From assembly GCA_037444075.1 (NCBI GenBank), contig JBBIND010000004.1:34271-98270 (forward strand): a DNA stretch of 64,000 nt. The letters are read 5' to 3'. Source of the stretch: JBBIND01 sp037444075 (GTDB lineage Bacteria > Acidobacteriota > Terriglobia > Bryobacterales > Bryobacteraceae). This document shows positions 18,344-26,925 of the stretch, piece by piece; position 1 is the first letter of the stretch, and each line of letters opens with the position of its first letter. The translations under genes and the position numbers were made by a program. The notes below the pieces were generated by a model, which did not search any database, was not told where the DNA came from, and worked only from the letters and a program-made list of their open reading frames with translations.

Positions 18344-19913
18344 TAGGAACCGGGCCGTAGGCAACTGGGGGGGCGGGTGTCCTGGTTGCGGGCGGAGAGG
18401 TTTGGAAAGCGGGACGGTCAGGTTGGCGGGAAAGGTGTTCAATCACTGCCGCAGCCAGGTCGAGCAGGTCGGCCGCCTCGGGGGCCTTGATCTTCTCCCA
18501 CGTATCAGAGGAGCGGTGATAGTCGGGGTGCAGCCCGGAGAAGAAGAACAGCGACGGTATGCTTTTGCTCAAAAACGCATGGTGATCGCTGGATCCGTAC
18601 ACAGTCTGCTCGGAAAAATCGACACTGTAACCGCGCCAGGGCAGCAACTCGTTGAAAATCTCGTGCAGAGTGGAACCTGTGTTGATTCCTCCTACAAGGA
18701 TCTGCCGGTCGGTTATGCGGCCGATCATGTCCAGGTTGATCATGGCAACGGCATCCGACAGCGGCAGCAGCGGATGCTCGATGTAATGACTGGATCCAAG
18801 CAGACCCAACTCCTCTCCGGCAAAGGCCAGAAACAGCAGCCCGCGGCGCGCTTTGGGCTGCGAGGAAAAGCGCCGGGCCAATTCGAGAAGCCCCGCCGTA
18901 CCCGAGGCATTGTCGTCCGCTCCCGGAAATACGCCGCCTTGTTTGTTCGGAGGCCAGCCGGCTTCGCCACCGCCTACGTGATCGTAATGCGCGCCAATCA
19001 CGACGTGCTCCGCGGTCTCGCCCGGAATGTAAGCCGCCACGTTAGGCGCCATCCTGCGGGTGCGTGTTACATCGCTGCGCAGTGTCACGGCGAAGCGCTC
19101 CGGCAGCGCCAGACTCCGCGGCTTCAAGTCGCGGTCGACCTCTTTCTGAAGTTGAACCAGGTCCAGACCGCCTCGCTCCAGCCAACGGGCTACAGCGCGG
19201 ATGCTCACTTCGACGGCAGGGACACCTGAATCCGCCGGACCGACGGCGCCTGCAAACTCTTCCAGGGAAGACCGCTCGTTACCGTTGCAGGCGGCGTCTC
19301 CCACGAAGATGATCCCACGCGCTCCGTGCAGCCGGGCGTTCATGGCCTTACTGAACGATTGCGCGTGGCGGGTGTACATCCGGCCGGCGAAGATGCTGGC
19401 AGCGTCAAATTCCTGCGGTTCGTGGTAAAGAACGATGACCACCTTGCCTTTGACATTCAGGCCGGCATAGTCGTCGTAGCCGTATTCCGGGGCGGTGATG
19501 CCGTAGCCTGCGAACGCCAGCGGGGCGGACACCTCACCGCTGGCTGAAAAGTTCAGAGGCTGAAAGTCCTTGTTGAGCGAGAGTTTCTCACGGTGATTTC
19601 CGTCAGCGAATTCCAGGCGCGTGCCGCTGCCAAAACGCGCCGCCACGCTGACGGGGAAGTATTGAAAGAAGCCGCCGGGCGCCGCCGGACGCAGGCCGAG
19701 CGCTTTGAACTTCTCGGCGACATAGTCGGCGGCCCGGTCAAGTTCTTCGCTGCCGGTTCCGCGCCCGCGCATTTCGGGCGAACTCAGGTGCTTGACGTGG
19801 TTTAGGAAGAGCTCCGGATCGACGCGCCCCGGCGCTTCGGCGTGCGTAGCGCCCGCGAAGGCCAGTAATCCAGCCAGGAAGATCGACCGTGCCGTATGCC
19901 GGAGGCTAATCAT
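18339..19913 (-). CDS. Secreted M28-family metallopeptidase
   Basis: 524 residues from the ATG at 19913; a TTG five codons upstream is possible. Signal peptide (SIFLAGLLAFAGATHAEA). The order is an N-terminal helical part, a PA-domain-like insertion (residues about 125-260) and an M28 catalytic domain with zinc ligands in HYDHVGGG, GADDNASG (bridging Asp), FAGEELGLLGS (general-base Glu) and INLDMIGR, plus SDHHAF. Exported aminopeptidases of this type degrade peptides in the periplasm or outside the cell. It starts 15 nt after the stop of the DsbA-like gene, so they are co-transcribed. Confidence 0.9.
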   Translation of the reverse strand: MISLRHTARSIFLAGLLAFAGATHAEAPGRVDPELFLNHVKHLSSPEMRGRGTGSEELDRAADYVAEKFKALGLRPAAPGGFFQYFPVSVAARFGSGTRLEFADGNHREKLSLNKDFQPLNFSASGEVSAPLAFAGYGITAPEYGYDDYAGLNVKGKVVIVLYHEPQEFDAASIFAGRMYTRHAQSFSKAMNARLHGARGIIFVGDAACNGNERSSLEEFAGAVGPADSGVPAVEVSIRAVARWLERGGLDLVQLQKEVDRDLKPRSLALPERFAVTLRSDVTRTRRMAPNVAAYIPGETAEHVVIGAHYDHVGGGEAGWPPNKQGGVFPGADDNASGTAGLLELARRFSSQPKARRGLLFLAFAGEELGLLGSSHYIEHPLLPLSDAVAMINLDMIGRITDRQILVGGINTGSTLHEIFNELLPWRGYSVDFSEQTVYGSSDHHAFLSKSIPSLFFFSGLHPDYHRSSDTWEKIKAPEAADLLDLAAAVIEHLSRQPDRPAFQTSPPATRTPAPPVAYGPVPI

Positions 19914-19928
19914 GTGAGCAGACTGCAA

Positions 19929-20873
19929 CTACTTCAGCGGCGTGGGCAGCTTCTGCGAGCAGCAGGCCGTCTCGCCGGCGTTCTTCGCCGTTTTCTGGTA
20001 CTCGAGCTCGAAATCGATGATCTGCTTCAATGCAGGCCAGGAGATGTGGGATGTGATGCGCCGCCCGTTGACGAACAACGTCGGGGTGGAGTTCACCTGG
20101 AGAGCGCGGGCTTCGGCCATGGAGCGATTCACTTCATTCTCGGTGGAGCGGTTGTCAACGCACCGCGTGAGTTGTGCGACGTCCAGATCATGATTCTTGC
20201 CGTACTCGAGCACTTTGGCGCGAAGGTTCTCCGCGGTCATCGAGGTCTGGTTTTCGAACAGCCAATCATGAAACGGCCAGAAGGCTGTCGGATTCTGTCT
20301 GAAGACGCAGCGCCCGGCGATGGCGGCAGGCTTCGCCCAAGGGTGGATTTGCTCGAGCGGGAAGTCCTTGAAATACAGGCGCACCTGCGTCGGGTAGGCG
20401 GCAATCAAATTCTGCCGCAGCATCCTGGCCTCTTCCTTGCAGAAGCTGCACTGGAAATCGCTGAACAGAACGAGCACGACGGGGGCTCCCGGTGTCCCCA
20501 AGCTAGGCTGAAACTCGGTCTTCAGCTTGTCGAGATCTTCCCGGAAGGGGTTCTGTTGAATGTCGTAAACAGCCGCGCGGACGATCTTCTGGCCGTCGTT
20601 GGTTACGTAAAACAATTCTTCCTGACTCGCCGCGCCTGCCGTGCCCAACACCCTTACTTCCACCATGCCTGGAAGCTGCGAAGGTTTCGGATCGGAAACA
20701 CTCACCTTAATTTGTGGTCCCCACAGGAAAAGGTGGCGTACGTAAGCCTCCAGCGTGGGTTTGTCGAGCCCCGATTTCCTGGCGTGAGTGGTTGCCGTCT
20801 TAGCTTGTTCTTGAGCCGCGAGCGGCGCCGCCAAAACGGCGGCAAGGAGCAATCCAGCCCGAATCCATCTCAT
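19929..20873 (-). CDS. DsbA-like thioredoxin-fold protein (thioredoxin_4)
   Basis: 314 residues from the ATG at 20873 (MRWIRAGLLLAAV); an ATG three codons upstream is less likely because TAGAAT lies exactly 7 nt before 20873. Signal peptide ending LAAQ. A poorly conserved N-terminal domain of about 100 residues precedes the thioredoxin fold: SDFQCSFCKEE (redox pair C142/C145), YFKDFPLEQIHP, a cis-proline loop NSTPTLFVNGRRI, and a C-terminal CC pair (ETACCSQ). It probably acts as a periplasmic disulfide oxidoreductase or isomerase and may support the neighbouring secreted peptidase. Confidence 0.85.
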   Translation of the reverse strand: MRWIRAGLLLAAVLAAPLAAQEQAKTATTHARKSGLDKPTLEAYVRHLFLWGPQIKVSVSDPKPSQLPGMVEVRVLGTAGAASQEELFYVTNDGQKIVRAAVYDIQQNPFREDLDKLKTEFQPSLGTPGAPVVLVLFSDFQCSFCKEEARMLRQNLIAAYPTQVRLYFKDFPLEQIHPWAKPAAIAGRCVFRQNPTAFWPFHDWLFENQTSMTAENLRAKVLEYGKNHDLDVAQLTRCVDNRSTENEVNRSMAEARALQVNSTPTLFVNGRRITSHISWPALKQIIDFELEYQKTAKNAGETACCSQKLPTPLK

Positions 20874-20880
20874 AAATCTC

Positions 20881-20886
20881 ATTCTA
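20881..20886 (-). promoter_or_regulatory. -10 box for leaderless dsbA-like gene
   Basis: Minus-strand TAGAAT, 7 nt before the ATG at 20873. Confidence 0.45.
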
Positions 20887-20905
20887 ACCCACGGTCCGGA
20901 ACCGC

Positions 20906-22435
20906 CTAAAGCAAGGGTCCGATGCGCCAGGGCACAAACTCGGCGTGTCCGTGACGCTCCGCGCAGGTCCGTTCTCCAGAGGCTACCCGGACGAGGAGTT
21001 TGAAAATCTCCAGGCCTACCTCTTCGAGGCTTGCTGTCCCATCAGCGATCAGACCGGCGTTGACGTCCATGTTGTCACGCATCCGGGCATAGGTGGAAGA
21101 ATTGCTCGTGATCTTGATGACCGGCACGGTGGGGAAGCCCGTCACGCTGCCCCGCCCGGTGGTGAACGCCATGATGTTCGCTCCGCCGGCGGCGATGCCT
21201 GTCAACGAGGCAGGGTCGTAGCCCGGCGTGTTCATGAAGACCAAACCGCGCTCCCGTACCCGTTCGGCGTATGCTACGGCGTCGATGAGCGTGGAGGAGC
21301 CTGCCTTGGTCACCGCGCCCAGGCTCTTTTCGAGGATGTTGGTCAGCCCGCCTTCTTTGTTGCCCGGCGAGGGATTGTCGTTGAAGCTGCCTCCGTAGCT
21401 CCGGAGGTAGTTCTTGTATTCCTCGACAAAAGCCAGAAACCTCTCAGCTACCTGCCGGTTTCGGGCGCGCCGCACCAGAAGGTGTTCAGCCCCGAAGACT
21501 TCCGGAGTTTCGCCGAGGATCACAGTCCCGCCAGCCGCTACCAGGTGGTCGCAACAAAGTCCCAGCGCCGGGTTGGAAGTGATTCCCGAGAATGCGTCTG
21601 ATCCTCCGCACTCCAGACCGAGCACCAGCCGTGTTACGGGCACCTGGACGCGCGGTTCAGCGGCCAGGCGGTCGATCATCAGGCCAATCTCCCGCCTGCC
21701 TGCCTCCACGGTCGCGGTGGTTCCACCGCAATCCTGGATGGTCATGCCTCTCAGCCGGGGACCCGCGCCTGCCAGGTAATATTCCACCTGGTTGCCTTCA
21801 CATCCCAACCCGAGGATGATGGCGGCTCCTACGTTGGGGTGGTCGAGCACTCCCCGGATTGTGCGCTGTAGTTGCTCCGTGTCCGCTCCCGTGGACTGAC
21901 TGCATCCGTCGCCGTGTGGAAAGGCCGCCACGCCGTCAACGCCGGGCGGCAGTTCCTCGCCCTGATAGCTGTTCGCGATCAATTGAACAACGTGCGCAGC
22001 ACAGTTGCTGGCCGCCACGACGGCGATGTAGTTGCGCGTCCCGGCGCGTCCGTCCTCTCGCGGATAGCCGAGGAAACAGGGCACGTCGGCTTTTGGGGTA
22101 ACCGGACCCACGCCGGTTTCCGGGAAACGGTAGTCCGTTCCCAACTCCTCGTAAGCGACGTTGTGGAGATGGACGTGCCGGCCGGGCAGGATGTCTTGAG
22201 TCGCGCGGCCGATGGGCTCGCCGTAGCGATACACGAGTTCTCCGGCGGGCACCTTGCATAGGGCCAGCTTGTGGCCCGCGGCAATCGGCTCCTGAACGGT
22301 TAGCTCAACGCCCGGCAGGCGCGCCAATTGTCCCGGGCTGAGCCGCACACGGGCGACGGCGACGTTGTCGGCCGCCCGCATCCGAATGAGGCATTTATCC
22401 GGGGAAGGGGGCTCGGAGATGCGCACCAGTTCCAT
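20906..22435 (-). CDS. uxaA: Altronate dehydratase-like enzyme (UxaA family)
   Basis: 509 residues. Residues about 1-95 form a SAF-like domain (AAGHKLALCKVPAGELVYRYGEPIG), followed by the galactarate/altronate dehydratase domain: GYPREDGRAGTRNYIAVVA, HGDGCSQST, ILGLGCEGNQVEYY, GLECGGSDAFSGITSNPALG and GFPTVPVIKITSN. The cysteines in GCEGN, ECGGSD and GDGCS are the usual iron-site ligands of this family. It dehydrates D-altronate or a related aldonate to a 2-keto-3-deoxy acid. It starts 6 nt after the HIT-like gene. The exact sugar acid is not certain. Confidence 0.85.
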   Translation of the reverse strand: MELVRISEPPSPDKCLIRMRAADNVAVARVRLSPGQLARLPGVELTVQEPIAAGHKLALCKVPAGELVYRYGEPIGRATQDILPGRHVHLHNVAYEELGTDYRFPETGVGPVTPKADVPCFLGYPREDGRAGTRNYIAVVAASNCAAHVVQLIANSYQGEELPPGVDGVAAFPHGDGCSQSTGADTEQLQRTIRGVLDHPNVGAAIILGLGCEGNQVEYYLAGAGPRLRGMTIQDCGGTTATVEAGRREIGLMIDRLAAEPRVQVPVTRLVLGLECGGSDAFSGITSNPALGLCCDHLVAAGGTVILGETPEVFGAEHLLVRRARNRQVAERFLAFVEEYKNYLRSYGGSFNDNPSPGNKEGGLTNILEKSLGAVTKAGSSTLIDAVAYAERVRERGLVFMNTPGYDPASLTGIAAGGANIMAFTTGRGSVTGFPTVPVIKITSNSSTYARMRDNMDVNAGLIADGTASLEEVGLEIFKLLVRVASGERTCAERHGHAEFVPWRIGPLL

Positions 22436-22441
22436 GCGCGC

Positions 22442-22987
22442 TTAGCGGAAAAGCACCGTTTCGTTGATTTGCTCCCCGATGTGTACGTGCAGGCGCTTGC
22501 CGTGGGGGTGAACCCAGAGGCCGTCCCCTTGCGGCACGGGAATCTCCGCGGGAGTGTTTACGATGACGAAATTGGACCGTTCGACGCCCGGTATCAGGCG
22601 GCCGATATGAATGTGCACGTGGCATTGTGTGCGGACGTGGTCCCCGTTATAGGCGAGACCCCATTCGTTTCCCCAGAGTTCCTTGGCCTTGCCGATGGCC
22701 GCGGCCCAGAGTTCCGTACGCTGCGGGGGAGTCATTTCCGCCAGCCGGTAGACGCCGGTAAGCGAAGGACCCGGCAAGGCAAGCCAGCGGTTAGGCTTCC
22801 GCGGGTTGTTGTCTTTGAGAAAGAAGAGCCGCGTATCGGGTGGCTGCTTCAGCGCTTCCGCGGTCAGGCTGCACTCGCGCGCCGCGAGCGAATCCGGCCG
22901 GGTGGCGTCGCATACGCAGCGGGTCTTGACGTCTGCCACGATGGGCGCGGACCAGAGGAGCGCAAGGGGGATACACGTCCGAAGCAT
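22442..22987 (-). CDS. Exported HIT-like protein, CDP-diacylglycerol diphosphatase-like
   Basis: 181 residues from the ATG at 22987; an ATG at 22996 lies inside the -10 box and would be untranslated if that promoter is used. Short signal peptide (CIPLALLWSAPIVA). CHVHIHIGRL is a histidine triad of the HIT superfamily, and the domain resembles the CDP-diacylglycerol pyrophosphatase group, which is also exported. Two cysteines near the N-terminus (TRCVCDATR) and one later could form disulfides. It forms an operon with the uxaA-like gene; the functional link is not obvious. Confidence 0.7.
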   Translation of the reverse strand: MLRTCIPLALLWSAPIVADVKTRCVCDATRPDSLAARECSLTAEALKQPPDTRLFFLKDNNPRKPNRWLALPGPSLTGVYRLAEMTPPQRTELWAAAIGKAKELWGNEWGLAYNGDHVRTQCHVHIHIGRLIPGVERSNFVIVNTPAEIPVPQGDGLWVHPHGKRLHVHIGEQINETVLFR

Positions 22988-22994
22988 TGCGCTC

Positions 22995-23002
22995 ATTATA
23001 CT
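22995..23002. promoter_or_regulatory. Divergent promoter with overlapping -10 boxes
   Basis: On the minus strand TATAAT occupies 23000-22995, 7 nt before the HIT-gene ATG (22987). On the plus strand TATACT occupies 22997-23002, 6 nt before the glycosyltransferase GTG (23009). The two hexamers share four base pairs, so RNA polymerase could open only one direction at a time. Confidence 0.55.
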
Positions 23003-23008
23003 TGATAA

Positions 23009-24448
23009 GTGTCTGCTCTTATACGGAGAACCGCCCTGGCGGCTCTTCTCGCCTATCTCCTTCTATTTCACGGGTTGACCGGCGCCGGGCTCCTGGGTCC
23101 TGACGAGCCGCGCTATGCGGCGATTGGCCGGGAGATGGCCACCTCCGGCGACTGGGTGACCCCTCGATTGTGGGGCGAACCCTGGTTTGAAAAGCCGGTG
23201 CTCCTGTATTGGCTGACCGCCTCGGGTTTTCGCCTTGGCCTCGGTGACGACCTTGCGCCGCGTTTGCCGGTCGCTCTCCTCAGCCTGGCTTTCCTCCTTT
23301 TCTATTGGCGCCGTTTGACCGTGGAGTTCGGTCCACGCGCGGGCCACTACGCCACGGCGATGCTGGCGAGTTCGGCGGGCTGGTTGGGCTTCAGCGGAGT
23401 GGCGGTGACGGACTTGCCGCTCGCTGCGTCCTTCGGCGCGGCGTGGTTGTTTGGCTTGGGGTGGCTCAGAACGGGCCAACGCCTCGCACTGTGTGCCGTG
23501 GGCGGATTCCTCGGCCTGGCAGTACTGGCCAAGGGCCTGGTGCCGCTGGTTCTGGCCTTGCCTGCCTTGTGGTTCGGGCGGCGTTTGTGGAGGCAATGGT
23601 GGATTGCCCTGGCCTCGCTGCTGGCTGTGGCGGCGCCGTGGTATGTGCTCTGCGCGTGGCGCAACGGTGAAGTCTTCTTGCAGGAGTTCATCTGGAAACA
23701 CCACGTGCTCCGCTTCCAGAGTGAGGTAATCCAGCACGTTCAACCGTGGTGGTTCTTCATCCCGGTGCTGGTGGCAGGCCTGTTCCCATGGACGCCGCTC
23801 CTGGCGCTGGCGCCAAGGCAAGCCGTGTCAAACGACCAACGCAAGCGCCTGCTGGGCGTGCTGGTTGTGTTTGGTCTGGTCTTCTTCTCCGCTTCGATCA
23901 ACAAACTCCCCGGCTACCTGTTGCCCTTGTTGCCGCCCCTCTGTGCTCTGGCAGGGTTGGGTCTCGCTGAGACGAGGCGGGCACACTGGCATCTGGCGCT
24001 GACCGCCGGTCTGCTGCTTCTGGTTCCGCCTCTGGCAGCCATCCTGCCTGTGGCTTTGCGGGATGGGCTGACACGCTCTACGTGGCCCGGCTTTCCCTGG
24101 GGCGCTGCGGGGCTGGCGCTGGCGCTCGCGTTGGCGGTCTGGCTTGTCGAGCGGAACAGGCAACGCGACCGGGCCGTGATGCTGCTTCTCACGGGTATCG
24201 CTGTGTCGGTGGTCTATCTGAAGACAGCGGTGCTGCCCGTCCTGGATGAGAATGTCTCGGCGCGCTCTCTGTGGAGGCGTATTTCCCCCGTCTCAGAGAG
24301 TGTGTGCGTGGAGTGGTTGCACCGCAGTTGGCGGTACGGCTTGAATTACTACTCCGTGCGCCCGTTGCCGGACTGCGCGGATGAGCGCCGCCCGCTGAAA
24401 GTGACGGACTCAGCGGGCGGTCTGCCGGTGATCGAAGAATCAGAGTAG
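23009..24448 (+). CDS. ArnT/PMT-type membrane glycosyltransferase
   Basis: 479 residues starting at GTG. Helix 1 is followed by LGPDEPRYAAIGREMATSG, in which the acidic DE pair is the catalytic site of GT-C/PMT-2 enzymes, and by GEPWFEKPVLLYWL. About 10-12 membrane segments follow, with a short extracytoplasmic C-terminal domain (VCVEWLHRSWRYGLNYYS). Family members transfer sugars from polyprenyl-phosphate donors to lipid A, other lipids or proteins at the periplasmic face. The -10 box TATACT lies 6 nt before the start, suggesting a leaderless mRNA. It converges on the lipoprotein gene 19 nt away; a GGGACGCGTCCC palindrome sits at the junction. Confidence 0.85.
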   Translation: MSALIRRTALAALLAYLLLFHGLTGAGLLGPDEPRYAAIGREMATSGDWVTPRLWGEPWFEKPVLLYWLTASGFRLGLGDDLAPRLPVALLSLAFLLFYWRRLTVEFGPRAGHYATAMLASSAGWLGFSGVAVTDLPLAASFGAAWLFGLGWLRTGQRLALCAVGGFLGLAVLAKGLVPLVLALPALWFGRRLWRQWWIALASLLAVAAPWYVLCAWRNGEVFLQEFIWKHHVLRFQSEVIQHVQPWWFFIPVLVAGLFPWTPLLALAPRQAVSNDQRKRLLGVLVVFGLVFFSASINKLPGYLLPLLPPLCALAGLGLAETRRAHWHLALTAGLLLLVPPLAAILPVALRDGLTRSTWPGFPWGAAGLALALALAVWLVERNRQRDRAVMLLLTGIAVSVVYLKTAVLPVLDENVSARSLWRRISPVSESVCVEWLHRSWRYGLNYYSVRPLPDCADERRPLKVTDSAGGLPVIEESE

Positions 24449-24467
24449 GGACGCGTCCCCGAAACGC

Positions 24468-25316
24468 CTAACGCCGCTTGGCTTTCTTCTTGGTCTCGTC
24501 GATCTTCTTGGCCAGTTCCTTGGTTTCCTTGCTTTCCGGAACTTCCTTCAGGGCTGCCATGGCTGTATCAGCGAAGAACTCCAGCCGCTCCGGCTGATAC
24601 GTTCTGTAGGGGCCGTAGAGCTCTGCGATTTCGCTCAGCAGTTCGGCCATGGCGAACATGAAAGTCTCGCGGGGGATCTTCACCGGCGGCTGGGTGAAGA
24701 CCTGCTGGGCTTTGGCCACGTCTTCTTTCGAGCCGGAGGCGCGGCAGGTCGCCATCAACACCCCTCGCTCCAGCATCTGTTTTTCAGCAGCAGTCACCTC
24801 ATCGTCGGTAACCAGAATGCCGTTCTCCACCTTCGTGAGCGCCATGTGCCTCATCGGATTTCCCTTCGGATAGGGCATGGCCAGCTCGATAGAGGCTTCT
24901 TTGGGCGATTTCTGGAAATTCAGAAAAGCCTGGCCGAATTGCAGCGCCTGCCGGTTGGAGCGCGCAAAGAACTCATCCGAGTAACGTCGGAAAGGTGTAG
25001 GATTCGCCTTGTTGGCGCGCCCGCCGTGCTGGAAGCTGTCAGCCAATTGCATATAGCCGCGCGTCATGCCGGCGGTGACCACCAACAGCCAGGGCTGCGC
25101 GCGAGAGGTGAACTCTCCGTCCGGGCGTGCGACCTGATCCAAGTGCTCCGCTGTTTTCAGGTAGTCACCTGTTTCGAATGTCTCCTTGGCTGCTTGCCAA
25201 TAAAACGCCGGGGTGCCCTTGGCCGGTGGCGCCGGTCCGGTGGAACAGGCGGACAGTAACACGAGCAGTGCTGCGCCAACGGTTGCATGAAAAAGAACTC
25301 GCCTTGATTTTGCCAT
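24468..25316 (-). CDS. Hypothetical lipoprotein
   Basis: 282 residues. N-terminal signal with lipobox LLSAC (Cys at about residue 24), then a helical, TPR-like body (AAKETFETGDYLKTAEHLDQV). A lysine-rich tail (IDETKKKAKRR) ends the protein. GGGAGA precedes the ATG. No named family recognised. It probably sits on a membrane face as a scaffold protein. Confidence 0.7.
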   Translation of the reverse strand: MAKSRRVLFHATVGAALLVLLSACSTGPAPPAKGTPAFYWQAAKETFETGDYLKTAEHLDQVARPDGEFTSRAQPWLLVVTAGMTRGYMQLADSFQHGGRANKANPTPFRRYSDEFFARSNRQALQFGQAFLNFQKSPKEASIELAMPYPKGNPMRHMALTKVENGILVTDDEVTAAEKQMLERGVLMATCRASGSKEDVAKAQQVFTQPPVKIPRETFMFAMAELLSEIAELYGPYRTYQPERLEFFADTAMAALKEVPESKETKELAKKIDETKKKAKRR

Positions 25317-25359
25317 TATGTCTCCCGCCGAGATGGTTTATCACAATTGAGCAGCCGAT

Positions 25360-26595
25360 TCAAGTGTGTTTGAAATGAGTGCCAAGCACTTGGTTGGAGG
25401 CCGCCGGTTGGTGCTTGAGGAACTCTTTGATGCTGCGCAGCGCCTGTCGGCTGCGATGCTCATTCTCGATGAGCGCGAATCGCACGTACCCCTCTCCCAT
25501 GGGTCCAAAGCCGACACCGGGGCTGACCGCCACCAAGGCTTTCTCGAGCAGCAGTGTGGAGAACTCCAGTGAACCCATGGCGCGGTAGGCCTCAGGAATC
25601 TGCGCCCACAGGAACATGGACCCGCGTGGCGGCTCGACGGGCCAGTTGGCCCGGCTCAGCCCTTCCACTACGAGGTCCCGGCGGAGCTGATACGTCCGGC
25701 AAATCGCCTGCGTCTCCTTTTCGCATTCGCGCAGCGCGACCACCGAGCAGATTTGGATGGGTTGGAAAACGCCGTAGTCGAGGTAGCTCTTGATGCGCGT
25801 CAGGGCGGCGATCATCCTGGGGTTGCCGAGGCAGAAGCCGACACGCCAGCCGGCCATGTTGTAGCTTTTCGACATCGAGAAGATTTCAACGCCCACTTCG
25901 GTGGCGCCCTCCACCTGAAGGAAACTGGGCGCCTTGTAGCCGTCAAAGCAGATGTCGGCGTAAGCGAAATCGTGCACAACCATGGTTCCGTGCTGCGCCG
26001 CCAGCCTGACGATCTCGCGGAAGAAATCCAACTCGACGCACTGCGTGGTGGGGTTGTGCGGAAATGAAATCAGCACCATCGTCGGCTTCTTGCCGGGTCC
26101 GCGGTACAGGTCCTCCAGGCGGTTCAGGAAACTCCACGGGTCCGGCATGGGCAGCATCACGGCATTGCCTTCGGCCATGACAACGCCATATTGGTGGATA
26201 GGGTAGGCGGGATTCGGGCTCACCACGTCGTCGCCCGGCCCGATGACCGCGAACAACAGGTGCGCCAAGGCGTCCTTGGCGCCGATGGTCACGATGGCCT
26301 GTTTGTCCGCGTCAAGCTTTACTCCGTAATTCCGCTCGTACCGCTGCACAATCTCCTGCCTCAGCTTGGGGATGCCCTTGGAAACCGAGTAGCGGTGGTT
26401 GCGCGGGTTACGGGCTGCCTCCAGCATTTTCTCCAGAACCGGTGCGGGAGTGGCTCCATCGGGATTGCCCATCCCGAAGTCGACCACGTCCTTCTGTTCC
26501 GCCCGCAGCCGGGCTTTCATTTCGTTCACCACCGCAAAAACGTACGGCGGGAGTTTGCTGATGCGGTAGAAATCTCCGCTGGAGGACAACGGCAT
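25360..26595 (-). CDS. alaC: Alanine/glutamate-pyruvate aminotransferase (AlaC-like)
   Basis: 411 residues from the ATG at 26595; TACAAT lies exactly 7 nt upstream, and the family N-terminus (FYRISKLPPYVFAVVNEMK) begins here. Class I PLP aminotransferase features: DFGMGNPDGATP, VTIGAKDALAHLL, SPNPAYPIHQYG, FPHNPTTQCVE, HDFAYADI (Asp binding the pyridine nitrogen), and the PLP lysine in SMSKSYNMAGWRVGF. The C-terminus contains the substrate arginine region (GEGYVRFALIEN). It transfers amino groups between glutamate/alanine and 2-oxo acids in the cytosol. Monocistronic. Confidence 0.9.
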   Translation of the reverse strand: MPLSSSGDFYRISKLPPYVFAVVNEMKARLRAEQKDVVDFGMGNPDGATPAPVLEKMLEAARNPRNHRYSVSKGIPKLRQEIVQRYERNYGVKLDADKQAIVTIGAKDALAHLLFAVIGPGDDVVSPNPAYPIHQYGVVMAEGNAVMLPMPDPWSFLNRLEDLYRGPGKKPTMVLISFPHNPTTQCVELDFFREIVRLAAQHGTMVVHDFAYADICFDGYKAPSFLQVEGATEVGVEIFSMSKSYNMAGWRVGFCLGNPRMIAALTRIKSYLDYGVFQPIQICSVVALRECEKETQAICRTYQLRRDLVVEGLSRANWPVEPPRGSMFLWAQIPEAYRAMGSLEFSTLLLEKALVAVSPGVGFGPMGEGYVRFALIENEHRSRQALRSIKEFLKHQPAASNQVLGTHFKHT

Positions 26596-26602
26596 AGGTC
26601 TT

Positions 26603-26608
26603 ATTGTA
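26603..26608 (-). promoter_or_regulatory. -10 box for leaderless alaC
   Basis: Minus-strand TACAAT, 7 nt before the ATG at 26595. Confidence 0.5.
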
Positions 26609-26658
26609 ATGCCATTGTCTGTTGGCGGGCGCGGCTTTGCTACTTTGGTAGCTCGACC

Positions 26659-26874
26659 ATGATTACCGATTTTCACCCCGGCTATCTCATCAATGCCATC
26701 GTGTTTGCCGTCCTCGGTGTGGGTCTGTTCCTGGCGGGTTTCAGCTTGCTGGTCAGGGCGGCGCCCTGCGAGCTATGGAAAGAGCTTGTTGAAAAGCAAA
26801 ACCTCGCGGTGGCAGTGTTCATGGGAGCCGCCACGCTGGCGCTCGGCATAGTGATTGCGGCCACCGTGCACTGA
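26659..26874 (+). CDS. Small DUF350-like membrane protein
   Basis: 71 residues from the ATG at 26659. Two hydrophobic helices (VFAVLGVGLFLAGFSLL and AVFMGAATLALGIVIAA) are linked by a short polar loop (ELWKELVEKQNLAV), the pattern of a single DUF350 unit. It lies between divergent and convergent neighbours (alaC start and nitrilase stop), so it is transcribed alone. Function of the family is unknown. Confidence 0.75.
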   Translation: MITDFHPGYLINAIVFAVLGVGLFLAGFSLLVRAAPCELWKELVEKQNLAVAVFMGAATLALGIVIAATVH

Positions 26875-26925
26875 GACGGCCCCTCTGTGCCTTGACCACG
26901 CCGGTTTGGCGAGCCGCCGCCGGTT

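Noticed and set aside
23063..23821. Long antisense open frame under the glycosyltransferase gene
   Set aside because: Composition is that of a GC-rich shadow frame (Gln/Arg/Pro/His-rich), with no family motif; the plus strand gene is clear.
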